From Zizania palustris (Eukaryota; Streptophyta; Magnoliopsida; Poales; Poaceae), in the NCBI GenBank assembly GCA_019279435.1, contig JAAALK010000080.1, positions 34,130,778 to 34,194,777 of the forward strand: a stretch of DNA of 64,000 nt, given 5' to 3'. Below the pieces are notes generated by a model. That model worked only from the letters and a program-made list of their open reading frames with translations. It did not search any database and was not told the DNA's origin. How positions within the stretch are numbered: position 1 is the stretch's first letter; every line of letters starts with the position of its first letter. Below, piece after piece: positions 13,328-25,459 of the stretch. The translations under genes and the position numbers were made by a program.

Positions 13328-13346
13328 TAACCCGCTCTGATACCAA
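13328..13346 (-). other. Primer-binding site of Copia B1
   Basis: On the element strand this reads TGGTATCAGAGCGGGTTAA just inside the 5' LTR. The first 12 bases match the 3' end of plant initiator tRNA-Met, the usual primer of Ty1/Copia elements. Confidence 0.85.
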
Positions 13347-13347
13347 T

Positions 13348-15507
13348 TGTTGGACCAGAAACGGCGACCAGAGGGGGGTGAATGGGAGCTTTTAAAATTT
13401 CAGACTAAAAATAGTCTTCTGTTTTACTTCTGTCTTCTGCAGAACAGGCTTCGAACACACCCTTCGAAGTTCTGGTTCGGAGGTATTTCACAGCTCCGAA
13501 ATCAGGCTTCGCAAGGAGCAAAAGTTTGAATCCAAGAAGACTTCGCTCTACCCACAACCCCGAAAATTCAGCTCTGCTAAGTCAGTGCAGGCTCCGCACA
13601 CAGGGTGCTCCGAGTAGGCTTCGCACTTCACCCTTCGCAAGAGTGGACTTCCCTCTGAGGACTTTGATCTATTCTGCTAAGGCAGTGCAGGCTCCGCACA
13701 CTGGGTGCCATCGAGCAGGCTTCGCACTACACCCTTCGCAAGAGCAGACTTCCCTCTATGGACTTTGACCAAATACTCAGCGACAGCAACTGGTGCTAGG
13801 CTTCGTACTTCGAAGGTCTAAACACACACTGAACATACTTTGCCGAGGACTTTGACAAGGGAAGAAAACGGGCTTCGATTCAGCACAGAGACAGTGTTTT
13901 GCTAGTAATCAGAGAGGCCTAGCCTCCAGTTTACACAGAGCGAATAGACACTAAAAAACACACTTCACCCAGACAGACTTCTCACACACCTCTCCAGAGA
14001 ACTCACAAGAAGATGATACACAGAGAAATCAAAGCATGCAGAGAAGTACGCATACATGTTCAAGCAGTAAATGAAAACAGAATCAAAGCTTCATTGCTTG
14101 AACAGGGAACACAAAATGAACTCACAGGATGAATACAAAGAGTGTGGCGGCTAGCACAGGAGTTCTACAATGGCTGCTCAAAGTGTTGATGTGACCTAGC
14201 CAGCCTCCACTATTTATAGGCACTATTCAGCCCTGTGAATAGACTACTTTACCCATAGGGTTTACACAGGTTTTGTCTCATCAGAACAGGAGGGTACAAC
14301 TGGTAGTCTACTTTATTTGGAGGCTCTTTTTGTCAGCTTCGCAGAGGGGACAACACCAGCTTTTGCAGAGCAGACGCTGTCAGCCTTTGCAGTTTTTGAG
14401 CCCTTCTGAAGCCCCCCTTCGCACGCGAGGGGTGCGGTAGCTTCGGTGAGAATCCTTGAGCCTAACGGCCTTCACTTCACCAAAGTCAGCCTTCGATACA
14501 GTGATGGTTTTGAGCCAAAGCCGTCAAAGCCCTTGGGCCTTCGCACCAACACCTTTGGAGTGGACCACCACGGCTTCGTAGCTTCTCCCAGCTCGAACTC
14601 CGTCAGTCCGTGTACCGAAGCCATGCATGTCCAAAGTACCTCAAGTCAGCCTCACTCCGGAGCTAGCCTCACTCCGGAGCCTGCCTCACTCCAAAGCCAG
14701 CCTCACTCCGAAGTCAGCCTAGTCAGCTTCACTCCGAAGCCGGCTTCACTCCGAAGCCTGCCTCACTCCGAAGCCCCACCTTCGGAGTACCACCCTTTGA
14801 AGTCCCTCCTTCGTCCAAGGCCTCCGCATGAAGCATTCCATGAGAACTTCGTCGCAATGTCTCTCCCCAAGCACACTACTCGACGATCCTCACCCGGACC
14901 ATGCCTTCGACGCACCTCGTCTTCTGAGACCTTCATCGGGTATACCTTAGAGTGTCTCCCTCCAGAGCACACTTCGAACACCTTGCCTCATTACTGAGGA
15001 CTTGATCCACTATACTCTAAAGTCACTCCATTCGGAGTACCCTTCGAAGTGCCTCGCCTCTGAGGACTTCGTCTCGGAGTACCTTCACTCGGAGCCACAC
15101 TCCGCACTTACTGCCTTCTCCTGGCGCACCTCGACCCCTTCGCAGCCTTCGTGACAGAGCTCCCTGCTCCCCTCACATCAAGCCTCCCACTTGACCCAGG
15201 TTCACTTGCTACGAACCGTCCGTCGCCTCCGAAGTCACCTGCACACCACAGACAAACAGACAAGTGTATCTAGTACCCCGGAGACCTATCGGGTAAGCAA
15301 CCTTCGGCACACACTCTGGTGTACCGCCCAAAGTACCGAACCCTTCAGTACAACCCAGTCATCATGTACTGTCAGACCCCTCCGACAGGCACATTCCGCT
15401 CCAACAACTGCAGCAACCAGAACCCACTGAATCCTTTGGAGGGACCCCTTCGAATTAGAGGATAAAATATGTCAATCACTCATCACAGACTCCAAAACCA
15501 ACCTTTG
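13348..15507 (-). repeat. 5' LTR of Copia B1, truncated at its outer edge
   Basis: It begins TGTTGGACC like the other LTRs of the family. It stops after AACCTTTG at 15507, without the terminal TTCTCA, and continues directly as Gypsy A sequence in inverse orientation. A TATA box, CTATAAATAG, is at 14210-14219 on the minus strand. Confidence 0.85.
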
Positions 15508-15918
15508 GTAAACTGGGTTTTGCACCAGCTTTCCTTTAAGCTCAACTTCTCTGACCAATACTTCACTTACTGCGGACCCCGTTGCTGCAAGATAAAGAAG
15601 GAGAGTCTCTTCTAGGAGGGGCACAGTAAGTGTTGACAGGCTTTCGAGGTATTCTTTAATATCATCGAAGCTCTTCTGGCACTCCGGCGTCCAGTTGAAA
15701 CTTTCGGACCCCTTTAGAGCTTTAAAAATTGGAAGTCTTCGTTCGGCTGATCTGGCCAGGAATCTGTTGAGAGCTGCGAGCCGTCCTGTTAGCTTCTGGA
15801 CCTGATTCAAATTTTCTAGTGGAGCCATTCTTTGCAATGCACTTATCTACGTCGGCCTATCTTCGATTCCCCTACTCGAAACTAAGTACCCTAGCAGTTT
15901 TCCTGCTTGCGCCCCGAA
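15508..15918 (-). pseudogene. Inverted 411-bp piece of Gypsy A pol
   Basis: On the minus strand this reads the RT-RNase H connection (QRMAPLENLNQVQKL at about 15837 downward) through to the VSEVLVREVELKGKLVQNP stretch. It is the reverse complement of 16032-16442, which has the same length, with several base differences. The 113 bases between the two arms are ordinary plus-strand pol. It joins the truncated Copia B1 LTR on its left with a GGT shared by both sources. Confidence 0.85.
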
Positions 15919-18451
15919 TGGATGATATTGTAATAAAGAGTGCTGCAAAGCACCATCATAACCTAGACTTAGCGGAAACATTTGAGAGCCTCCGATCATG
16001 TGGAGTTCGCCTCAACCCTAAAAAATGTATATTCGGGGCGCAAGCAGGAAAACTACTAGGGTACTTAGTTTCGAGTAGGGGAATCGAAGCTAGCCCGACG
16101 TAGATAAGTGCATTGCAAAGAATGGCTCCACCAGAAAATTTGAAGTAGGTCCAGAAGCTAGCAGGACGGCTCGGAGCTCTCAACAGATTCCTGTCCAGAT
16201 CAGCCGAACTAAGACTTCTAATTTTTAAAGCTCTAAAGGGGTCCGAAAGTTTCACTTGGACGCCGGAGTGCCAGAAGAGCTTCGATGATATTAAAGAATA
16301 CCTCGAAAGCCTGTCAACACTTACTGTGCCCCTCCCAGAAGAGACTCTCCTTCTTTATCTTGCAGCAACGGGCTCCGCAGTAAGTGAAGTATTGGTCAGA
16401 GAAGTTGAACTTAAAGGAAAGCTGGTGCAAAACCCAGTTTACTTCGTTTCCGAAGCCTTGTCTGGAGCAAAGACAAGATACTCCGAGCTCGAAAAATTTG
16501 CTTATGCTTTAGTAATGGCCTCGCGGAAGCTAAGACATTATTTTCTAGCACATAACGTAATCGTTCCTACCTCGTATCCCCTTGGTGATATGCTTCGGAG
16601 CAAAGATTCTACGGGTAGGATCGGAAACTAGGCTGTCGAGCTAGCCCCTTTGGAATTTCCTTCACGGCGAGAACAACTATCAAATCCCAGATCATAGCTG
16701 ACTTCGTGGCAGAGTGGACTCCATCTGTAGTTTGGGCTCTAGAAGAACCCTCTAAAGGTATATGGACAATTTTTTCTGATGGAACCTATTAGGCGTCTGG
16801 TGCCGGAGCTGGAGCAGTAATAATATCATCGTCGGGACAAAAGGCCATGTATTCTGCGAGGCTCAACTTTAAGACCACCAATAATATCCCAGAGTATGAA
16901 GGAATCCGGCTAGGCCTCCGAAAGGCAAGGGCACTTGGAGCAGCAAGGATTATAATTAAAACAGATTCCCAAGTCATTGCAGGGGCATGTTGACAAAAGC
17001 TTTCAAGCAAGGAACCCAAATCCGGCAAAGTATCTGGAAGAAATCCGCAAGACATAGGAAATATTCAAAGGATTTTCTATTCGAATTATCCCTCGAGCAG
17101 ATAATAACCTTGCAGAAATTCTAGCGAAGGCTGCAGCCGGAGCATTGGACCTCCCGGAGGGTGCTTTCTATGAAGAACTAGTCAAGCCTACAGTAAATCA
17201 ATTACCCTCCGCATAAGTCCTTTGTATCCCGGCTACAGATTGGCGGGCTCTGATAATGGATGTCTTGCAAAGAAGTGCATTCTTGTTAGAGGGTCCGGAT
17301 TTCCGAATGTTGCAAGCAAGGGCTCGAAATTATAAGCTTGTCAATGAGATATTATACAAAGCCGGAGTTTGTTCTCCCTTACTCCGGTGCATCTCACAAC
17401 CCGAAGGCCAAGATATACTTTGGGACATTCACGAAGGTCTATGTGGAAGCCACCTAGCCCCCCGTGCTCTAGTAGGAAAGACACTTTGGCAGGGGCTCTA
17501 CTGGTCAACAATTGTAAGAGATGCGGAGGAATTGGTTCGAACCTGTCAAGGATGCTAGTGGATGGGTAGACGGAGCCACCGTCCACCTAGTACCACTTCA
17601 AGTTATTGCCCCAGTATGGCCAATGGCACGATGGGGGATGGATCTCATCAGCCCTTTTCCAATGGCAAAAGGCAGCTTGAAGTTTGCAGTGGTAGCAATT
17701 GAGTATTTTTCTAAATGGGTCGAAGCTGAACCCCTAACTGCTATCACTTCAAGAAATGTGCAAAAATTCTTCTGACAAAATATCATATGCAGGTTCGGAG
17801 TGCCAAGGGATCTAACTGTGGATAATGGAACCCAGTTCGAAGTCGAAACCTTTAAAGAATTTTGTGAAGAACTGGGCATCAAGTTATGCTTCGCAGCAGT
17901 TTGCCATCCAAAATCCAACGGAGACGTCGAGCGAGCCAATGGGAATATTCTCTCTGGTATGAATCGAAGGATTGTCGGGTTGGCCAAGGGGTTGTGGACC
18001 AAAGAACTCCCTAAGATATATGGTCCATTCAGACCACTCAGGCCAGGTCCACAGGCTTCACCCCATTCAGGCTGCTATTCGGAGATGAGGCCATGACTCC
18101 TACGGAGCTCAAGGGTGTATCCCTTCGCGTAGTAGAACCTGGAGTTGAAGGCGAGAGAAGCACTTCGCTGGACTTGTCAGAAGAAACAAGGCTTCAAGTT
18201 GTCGCTAATCTGACGAAGTACCAAGACCAAACAAAAACATGGTATGACCCGAAGATAAAGCTGAACGAGCTTAAACCAGGTCATTTAGTATTGCGAAGTG
18301 TAATAGCTCCGGGGAAGCTAGGAAATAAATGGGAAGGACCATATATTATCCTACGCTCAGGGCCCCCGACTCGTTTAAATTAGCTAATTTAGAAGGGGAA
18401 GAGTTGAAGCATGCATGGCATACGAAGCACCTTAAACGTTATTACGCTTAG
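15919..18451 (+). pseudogene. Gypsy A pol, RT end, RNase H and integrase (broken)
   Basis: Seen: starts inside the YMDD box (MDDIVIKS) and runs through the RT-linked RNase H (VYFVSEALSGAKTRYSELE), a second RNase H (about 16760-17140, with the N-AEYEG-like motif degraded), a His/Cys integrase domain, the integrase core (MARWGMDLISPFP, VDNGTQFEVE, NGDVERANGN: the D, D and E positions are present) and a C-terminal KLNELKPGHLVLRS region, ending at TAG 18449-18451. Many stops and shifts occur, for example the TAG near 16102 and the break near 17560. Its beginning overlaps the end of the left part (641-1023), so the two sides do not form a simple split gene; an extra copy or rearrangement is needed. 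Confidence 0.85.
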
Positions 18452-19660
18452 GGGCTCCTTGTAATCAATTGTAAAATTACCTTTCTAAATAAAGATGGGG
18501 GTTCGAATTTTGTTTGCTCTTCGGATATCCCTTACTCCCTGGTGGATGCATCAGGAGAACGGAGATGCTTGCGGAGTCAAGCATCTTTCAAAGAACCCAG
18601 ACAACGGCCTTCGAACCATCGGTTCAAGGATTCCGTTGGCAGCCTACGGATTCTAGGCTCTAGCTTATTAGGATCCGTAGAAGAGTCTAAGGACTTTAAA
18701 AGAACAGATTTCTAGCCTTCGGGTTCGAAGCATCTGTAAAAGAGCCGAAGGTAGCCAGCCTACGGATTCCAGGCTTCGGCTTGTTAGGATCCGTAGAAGA
18801 GTCTAAGGACTTTAAAAGAACAGATTTCCGGCCTCCGGGTTCGAAGCATCTATAAAAGAGACGAAGGTGGCCAGCCTACTGATTCCAGGCTCCGGCTTGT
18901 TAGGATCCATAGAAGAGTCTAAGGACTTTAAAAGAACGGATTTCCGGCCTCCGGGTTCGAAGCATCTGTAAAAGAGCCGAAGGTGGCCAGCCTACGGATT
19001 CCAGGCTCCAGCTTGTTAGGATCCGTAGAAGAGTCTATGGACTTTAAAAGACTAGATTTCCGGCCTCCAGGTTCGAAGCATCTATAAAAGAGCCAAAGGT
19101 GGCCAGCCTACGGATTCCAAGCTCCGGCTTGTTAGGATCCAGTAGAAGAGTTTAAGGACTTTAAAAGAACAGATTTCCGGCCTCTGGGTTCGAAGTATCT
19201 GTAAAAGAGCTAAAGGTGGCCAGCCTACGGATTCCATGCTCTAGGCTTGTTAGGATCCGTAGAAGAGTCTAAGGACTTTAAAAGAATAGATTTCTAGGCC
19301 CCCGGGTTTGAAGCATCCGTAAAAGAGTCGAAGGTGACCAAGCAATAAGGTTTCAAGGCTCCGGCCAATGAAGCACTTTTAAAGTCCTAAGCGACTGCTA
19401 TAGGAGTTTACAAGTACAACCTAGATCCGAAACTTATAAACATCATAATATGAATGTATAGTTCGAAGAACTCTACGAAAAAGTAAAGTATGATTGCCAA
19501 GTGTTATGCGAAGCATCAAATTGTTATACAAATCATTGTGTCCGACGGACCCTATCGCAAAGCGTACGGTTCCCCACCCACAAGGAGGGGCGGGGGAGTA
19601 AGGAATAACAAAAGATGCTTTCGAAGCAATTCATATTAATTGGACAATCATATTTTTACA
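18452..19660 (+). repeat. Gypsy A 3' region with a 116-bp tandem repeat array
   Basis: The array proper is about 18600-19350. GGATCC, which marks each unit, falls at 18671, 18787, 18903, 19019, 19135 and 19253, giving spacings of 116, 116, 116, 116 and 118. Units share AGAAGAGTCTAAGGACTTTA and GGTTCGAAGCATCT. The rest is non-coding. Gypsy C has a related but 60-61-bp array in the same place. Confidence 0.9.
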
Positions 19661-22450
19661 TCAAGAGAAGTTTTGGTCTAAGCCTAGACAAAAACAGAGA
19701 CCCCTCCGACTTCTAGAGATACTTCTAAGACTACTTCGATCTTCGGAGCTCGAAGCCTTCGAGACTGTCTTCCTAGTCCGAGTGCTTCTCTTCTTCGAAG
19801 CTCGTAGTTTTTTCTGCTCCTCTTGAAGTTCAGCCCAAGTCAGAAGCCTTTCGGAGCTAGCCTCGGCAGGATCTTCGGCCTGGTATTCCAAGTCAGACCA
19901 GTCTACGTACTCGGTGGATGAAGATGCTTTTTCCGTTTCCTCTTCTTTGATATATGCTAAGACTTCGCGGTGGACTTTGGGTGTTATCTCCCCTTGATCT
20001 CCGCGAGGAATAGAGAAGCATGAGCGTCGATAAGGCCTTAAGCCTTCGAGGACAGACCACTGCTGGTGGAGCCCTTCGTTAAGTTCCAGTACTTCGAAGT
20101 CAAGCTCCGAAGTGCATGGAAAAACCTAAAAGAATAAACATCCAAACAAGTTCCTCGTTTTTAAAGTTTTCATTCATTAATGCAAGGGGCTTTACAAGAT
20201 TTCTTGTACATGCTTAAGCGCCCTATAAAACTAGACCTGCGGGTCGGTTGGCGGAGCAGGAGGTGTCGGAGCTGGTGAAGCTGGAAGCGGAGGCCTTGTT
20301 TGTGCTTGCTTTTGCCGGTGAGCCTCGTGAATTCAAGTTTTGGCTGCAACCTTGTGGTCCGTTTTCTAGATCGACCAGGAAAGCTTCCCAGGCAGAAGCT
20401 ACATCCTGCGAAGGACGCAATAAGTCCTCGTCGGCAAAGCCTGCTAGCGTCGAACCCCCAACCGGAGCAACTGAAATCCCAAGAGCTTCGAGATGACGAA
20501 GGACTCCAATTCTAGCAACTTGTCCAGAGATCTCTCCGTACCGGACGCCGGAGCCCATCATCAGCTTTGTCACCACTTGAATCATCTTTAGCTTCCGGTC
20601 GAGGGGCTCATTCGCTGCAGTAGAAGACGAAGGGCACATGGTGCCGAAGTACTCCAAGGTACCCTGAAGGGCATCCAAGGTACGCTCCGCTATTGCAGCA
20701 TTTTTCGTCTCTACCGCCTCCAGCCCCACAGCAGCAGCAGATACTTTAGCCATTTTGGATAGCAAGGTGCTTTTTTGAGCCATGGCTTGTTTAAGCGAGT
20801 CTTGGAGTTCTACAAGTTTCACACTCGAAGTAGCTGCCGCTTGTTGGAGCTTCTCCACCTCCGCTCTGAGCACCACACATTCGGCCTCGGCCTCTTGGGC
20901 CGAGGTTTGGAGTGTAGTGCTGCTTTGCCGCTCGATCCGGAGGGCTTCGTCAGCGGCGACCCTAGCCCTCCGTTCTTCAAGGAGGTCCTCCTCCAGCCGA
21001 AGTGTTTTATCTTTGGAGCTTTTGAGTGCGGACTGGAGGGTAGTAACCTTCCTCTTGAGACGATTGGTTTCGACTTCGTTGGAAGTCGCTGCAGCTCTAG
21101 CAAGGACAAATTGCTGCAAAAAAGAGCAAGTAAGTACTAGGTAATTCCATTTATTAATTAAATGCATTTGTGGTACGTTGTATACCTGAAGGGCAGCCCT
21201 TTCGAGGGCTAGATTGAGCTCCGGGGCTCTGGCCTCGCTCAAGACGGAGACCAAGTCAGAGTTTACGACTTCTTGGCCCTTCTCCGCCAAGGGCTCTAGA
21301 AGCGCCCAGAGGCCCATTCGTTGCTCCAAGAAGGGAGCCAACAAAGGGAGCCAGGACAAAGCCTGTCGATCATCTGTGGTCGCCTCTTCCTCCAAGTTAC
21401 TCGTCCGAAGGGTCGTTGTAGCAAGGCGTCATCGTCGAGGCAGGGGGGAGTCCAAGGCTCGTCATGCTTTTTCCCCTCCCTGGTATGAAAGTCGGAGGAG
21501 TGACTCCGGCGGAGGTAGATCCTCCCTCGACTGATGCCCCCTCGGCTGGAACCGCTTCACCCGAGACGGCTCCAGTCATCGGAGCTGTTGTGTCCATCAG
21601 AGTTTCAACTCCGAGGGAAGCTGGAGCTCCATCTGTGGCCGGAGCTGCGCTACTCCTCGACGCACCTACACATTAAGGTACTTGATGAATACTTGTGGGC
21701 AATAACTATTACAGGGAGATAAAGGCAAAAGCTTCGAAGTGTACCTTCGTTGGTGCCTTGAGGTAAAAGTATAGGGTCCTCCAAGACTTCGTACAACCGG
21801 AGGTATTTGTCGAGGTCGTCCCCAGAAGTCCTCTCCAATGTAGCTGCTGCAGGCGGCTCGACCTCCGTCACTATCACCCCAGCCACGGGTGAGTTGGGGA
21901 TAATCATTTCCAGCTTTGAACTCGCGGCGACGGGCACAGGAGAGCGAGCCATGTCTGCCTCAGCAGTCTCTCGAGCAGGAACTCTGGTTGTGTCCAACGC
22001 TTCATCTTCGCTGTCAGCGAGAAGATAATTTTCTAGGGCTTTTCCCATTTGAATATCGAAGCCCTTGTTTTCGGAGCCCTTGTTCCCGGAGTCTTCCGAA
22101 GATGAGCTTCGAATGCCCAAGGATGAAGCAAAGGATGCTAGAGTCAGCTGAGGAGAAGGTTTGGCCACTTTCTTCCCCTTCTTGATTGGAGTCTTGGCAA
22201 CCTTCTTTAGAGGCTCGGTGGTAGCCTTCCTTTTCCGATAGGACCGCTTCGGTTGGGTCGAAGTCTGGCAGAGGTGGGGGTGTCATTCCGACGGGCCCTC
22301 CACACTCTATTGAAGTGCTCTCAACTTCCTACCAACTCCATCCTTTTCTGCCTCTCTACTACCGTAGGGGCTCCGAGCACCCGTTCGGTGGCTCTCACTA
22401 TCTGCTCCAGAGCTAACGCCAAAGGGGCCACTAAAAAAAGGTAGCATATT

Positions 22451-24325
22451 TGTTGGACCGGGAACGGCGACCAGAGGGGGGGTGAATGGGAGCTTTTAAA
22501 AATTCAGGCTAAAAACAGCCTTCGGTTTTTAATCTGTCTACTGCTGAACAGCTTCGAAACACCAACCTTCGAAGGTCTGGTTCGGAGGTATTTGACAGCT
22601 CCGAACACAGGCTTCGCAAGGAGTAAAAGTCTGAAGTCAAGCAGACTTCGCTCCACCCACAACCCCGAAAACAACTCTGCTAAGTCAGTGCAGGCTCCGC
22701 ACACAGGTGCTTCGAGCAGGCTTCGCACTTCACCCTTCGCAAGAGTGGACTACCCTTTGAGGACTTAGACCTAAAACTTAGCGACAGCAACTGGTGCTGG
22801 GCTTAGTACAGCGAAGGTCTAAACGCACAGTAACGGACTTCGCTAAGGGCTTCGACGCACTGTCACAAGTCACTCGAGGTGACACACAAATGGACGAAGT
22901 ATGCAGCGAGGTATGTAAAACAAGCTCAAGCAAAATGCACACAGAAGCAGGGCTTCGCCGCTTGAACAAGGAACACAATAAAATTGATCTCACTGGATGA
23001 ATACAGAGTGGAGGCTAGTACAGGAGCTCAACAGTAAATGCTCAAAGTGTTAAATGTTACCTACCCAGCCCCCATATTTATAGCCACTATTCACCCAAGT
23101 GAATTGACTACTTTACCCCTAGGGTTTACATTGGTTTTGTCTCTACAGAACAGAGGGGTACAAAAGGTAGTCAACTTTATTCTGGAGGCTTCTCTGTCAG
23201 CTTTGCAGAGGGGACAGCGTCAGCTTTTTGCAGAGCAGACAATGCCAACCTTTGCAGTCTTTGACCTTTATGAAGCCCCCCTTCGCACGCGAGGGGTGCG
23301 GTAGCTTCGGTGAGAAGCCTTGAGCTTGACGGCCTTCGCTTCACCGAAGATAGCCTCCGATACAGTGACGGTTTTGAGCCGAAGCCATCAAAGCCCTTGG
23401 GCCTTCGCACCAACACCCTCGGAGTAGACCACCACGGCTTCGCAGCTACTCCCAGATCGAACTCCGTCAGTCCGTGTACCGAAGCCATGCATGGCCGAAG
23501 CACCACAAGTCAACCTCGCTCTGGAGCTAGCCTCGCTCCGAAGCCTTCCTCACTCCGAAGCCCCACCTTTGGAGTACCACCCTTCGAAGTCCCTCCTTCG
23601 TCCAAGGCCTCCGCACGAAGCATTCCATGAGCACTTCATCGCAGTGTCTCTCCCCGAGCACACTACTCGACGAGCCTCACCCGGACCATGCCTTCGACGC
23701 GCCTCGACTTCTGAAACCTTCGTCGGGTACCTTCGAATGTCTCCCTCCGGAGCACACTTCGAACGCCTTGCCTCCGCAGAGGACTTGATCCACCATACTC
23801 CGAAGTCACTCCATCCGGAGTAACCTTCGAAGTGCCTCGCCTCCGAGGACTTTGTCTCGGAGTACCTTCACCCGGAGCCACGCTCCGCACTTACTGCCTT
23901 CACCTGGTGCACCTCGACCCGAGGACCGACCTCGACCCCTTCGTAGCCTCCGTGACGGAGCTCCCCGCTCCCCTGGCATCAAGCCTCCCGCTTGACCCAG
24001 GTTCACCTGCTACGAACCATCCGTCGCCTCCGAAGTCCCCTGCGCACCACAGACAAACAGACAAGTGTATCCAGTACTCCGGAGACCTCTCCGGTTAGCA
24101 ACCTTCGGCACACACTCCGGTGTACCACCCAAAGTATCGAGACCTTTGGTACAAACCCAGTCAACGTGTACTGTCAGACCCCTCCGACAAGCACACTTCG
24201 CTGCAACAGCTGCAGCAACCAAAGCAACCTCCGAACACCTTCGGTTCGGAGGTACCCCTTCGAACCAGAGGTTAAACACAGTCAATCACTCATCACAGAC
24301 TCCGAAACCAACCCTTGGTTTCTCA
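22451..24325 (-). repeat. 3' LTR of Copia B2
   Basis: TGTTGG...TTTCTCA, 1875 bp, with a TATA-like box CTATAAATAT at 23074-23083 on the minus strand. It is highly similar to 31153-33022; differences include a small indel near 22980 (ATTGATCTC against ATCTC). Confidence 0.92.
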
Positions 24326-25459
24326 ATCTCCCCCTTGATGAGTGCATTGACAACCAAATTCAAGAGCAAGAAAATTTGAAAAATTTCAGCACACAAGTGA
24401 CCATAAAAACTCAGAAACGAGCCAAATCATGTCACTTGACAAAAGAATTTTCCTCCCCCTTTTTCAAAAGAGTAAAAGCCCCTTCGGCAAATCTCCCCCT
24501 TTTTCAAGATAAAAACTTCCCCTGAGGAATTTAATTGTACCCCTTTGCAACAGAGAACTCAAAAATTTCTCCCCCTTTGGCAATGCAAGCATCAAGGATC
24601 ATGGAAAAGATGCATTGCTTGGAAATGAGCAGAATTGCAAAGACATATAAAGCAAAAATATGCCAACAGTAAGACCAATGATCATGGGCTCAGCGCAATT
24701 TAACATTCTTTAAAAGCATGACGACAGCATGTGATTTTATCATTTTTGAAAGAAAAAACATCACCACTTAGTCAAGGAAACTAGACAAGTAAAAGCAAGG
24801 ACTGCGTAAAGTTAGTCAATTTCTACTCTAGATATACAAGTCCAGTTCAAATGGAGCTATGAAAGCAAACTTGATGAACAATGAATTTTGTTGTTCTTTT
24901 TCATAATGCCAGGGGTTATTTGTTTGTCCACCTTATACTATCCAATCAGGCCAAGCCTAGGCATGAAAGCCATCAGAAGCTTAAGGCAATGATTTTGGCA
25001 GACACTACACTATTCCAGTTCAGACCAGTGTGCAATGGTAAGCAGTCTAGAATAGAGTAGTGCGACAAACAAACCCACCTGGATCTTGTTGCTTGAAGCA
25101 TGCAAATCATGGATGTTGGAATTGTGATTAGGTTGTTTAGCACTTTACGAGTATCCATGAGTATGGAGAACAATTTTTCAAGTTGCACAAATTAGCATCC
25201 AGAGAAAAAGTGTCTTGCTATCAAGCAGATAAAAGATAGCTAAAACAGTCCTGCCTACACTAGCTAGAGTCAAGACAGAAGCGGTGAGCATGATTTGATT
25301 TGGAAATAAAACATCATGCACATTAATGTTTCAGAAGAATTAAAAAGAGTTGAGCTGTCATGATTTCATGAATTATATTCAGGCATACAAGTGCAAAAGA
25401 TGTAAATACAATTTCAACACATAATTAACAAATGCACATCAATCTAAAACTGCTCCCCC
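24326..25459 (-). other. Copia B2 polypurine tract and 3' non-coding region
   Basis: ATCTCCCCCTT follows the LTR (a purine run on the element strand). The remaining 1.1 kb is AT-rich, with only short frames and no envelope-like product. Confidence 0.65.

Larger units (their letters stand above)
1024..15507 (-). mobile_element. Copia B1: SIRE/Maximus-like Ty1/Copia element with a damaged 5' LTR edge
   Basis: Seen: two related long repeats at 1024-3199 and 13348-15507, a primer-binding site beside the right one, a polypurine tract beside the left one, and gag-pol remains on the minus strand between them. The order gag, protease, integrase, RT, RNase H is the Copia order. Copia B2 is a close relative. 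Odd: the left edge is a clean TG at 1024, preceded by AATAC. The right LTR lacks its last bases (the TTTCTCA end seen in the other copies) and runs straight into inverted Gypsy A sequence at 15508, so there is no matching target duplication. A 3.35-kb solo LTR (3463-6812) is nested inside. Lineage assignment rests on the long LTRs, the large gag and the DSGCS-HMT protease motif. Confidence 0.85.

Noticed and set aside
13328..13346. tRNA-like similarity near the LTRs (also 31133-31151 and 44740-44757)
   Set aside because: These are primer-binding sites complementary to a tRNA 3' end, not tRNA genes; no cloverleaf surrounds them.
18600..19350. Regular repeats that could be mistaken for a CRISPR array
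   Set aside because: The whole 116-bp unit repeats without unique spacers, in a plant retrotransposon 3' region.
24338..25459. Possible envelope-like gene of a SIRE-type element
   Set aside because: Only short frames are present and no signal peptide or membrane segment is visible; B1 shows none either.
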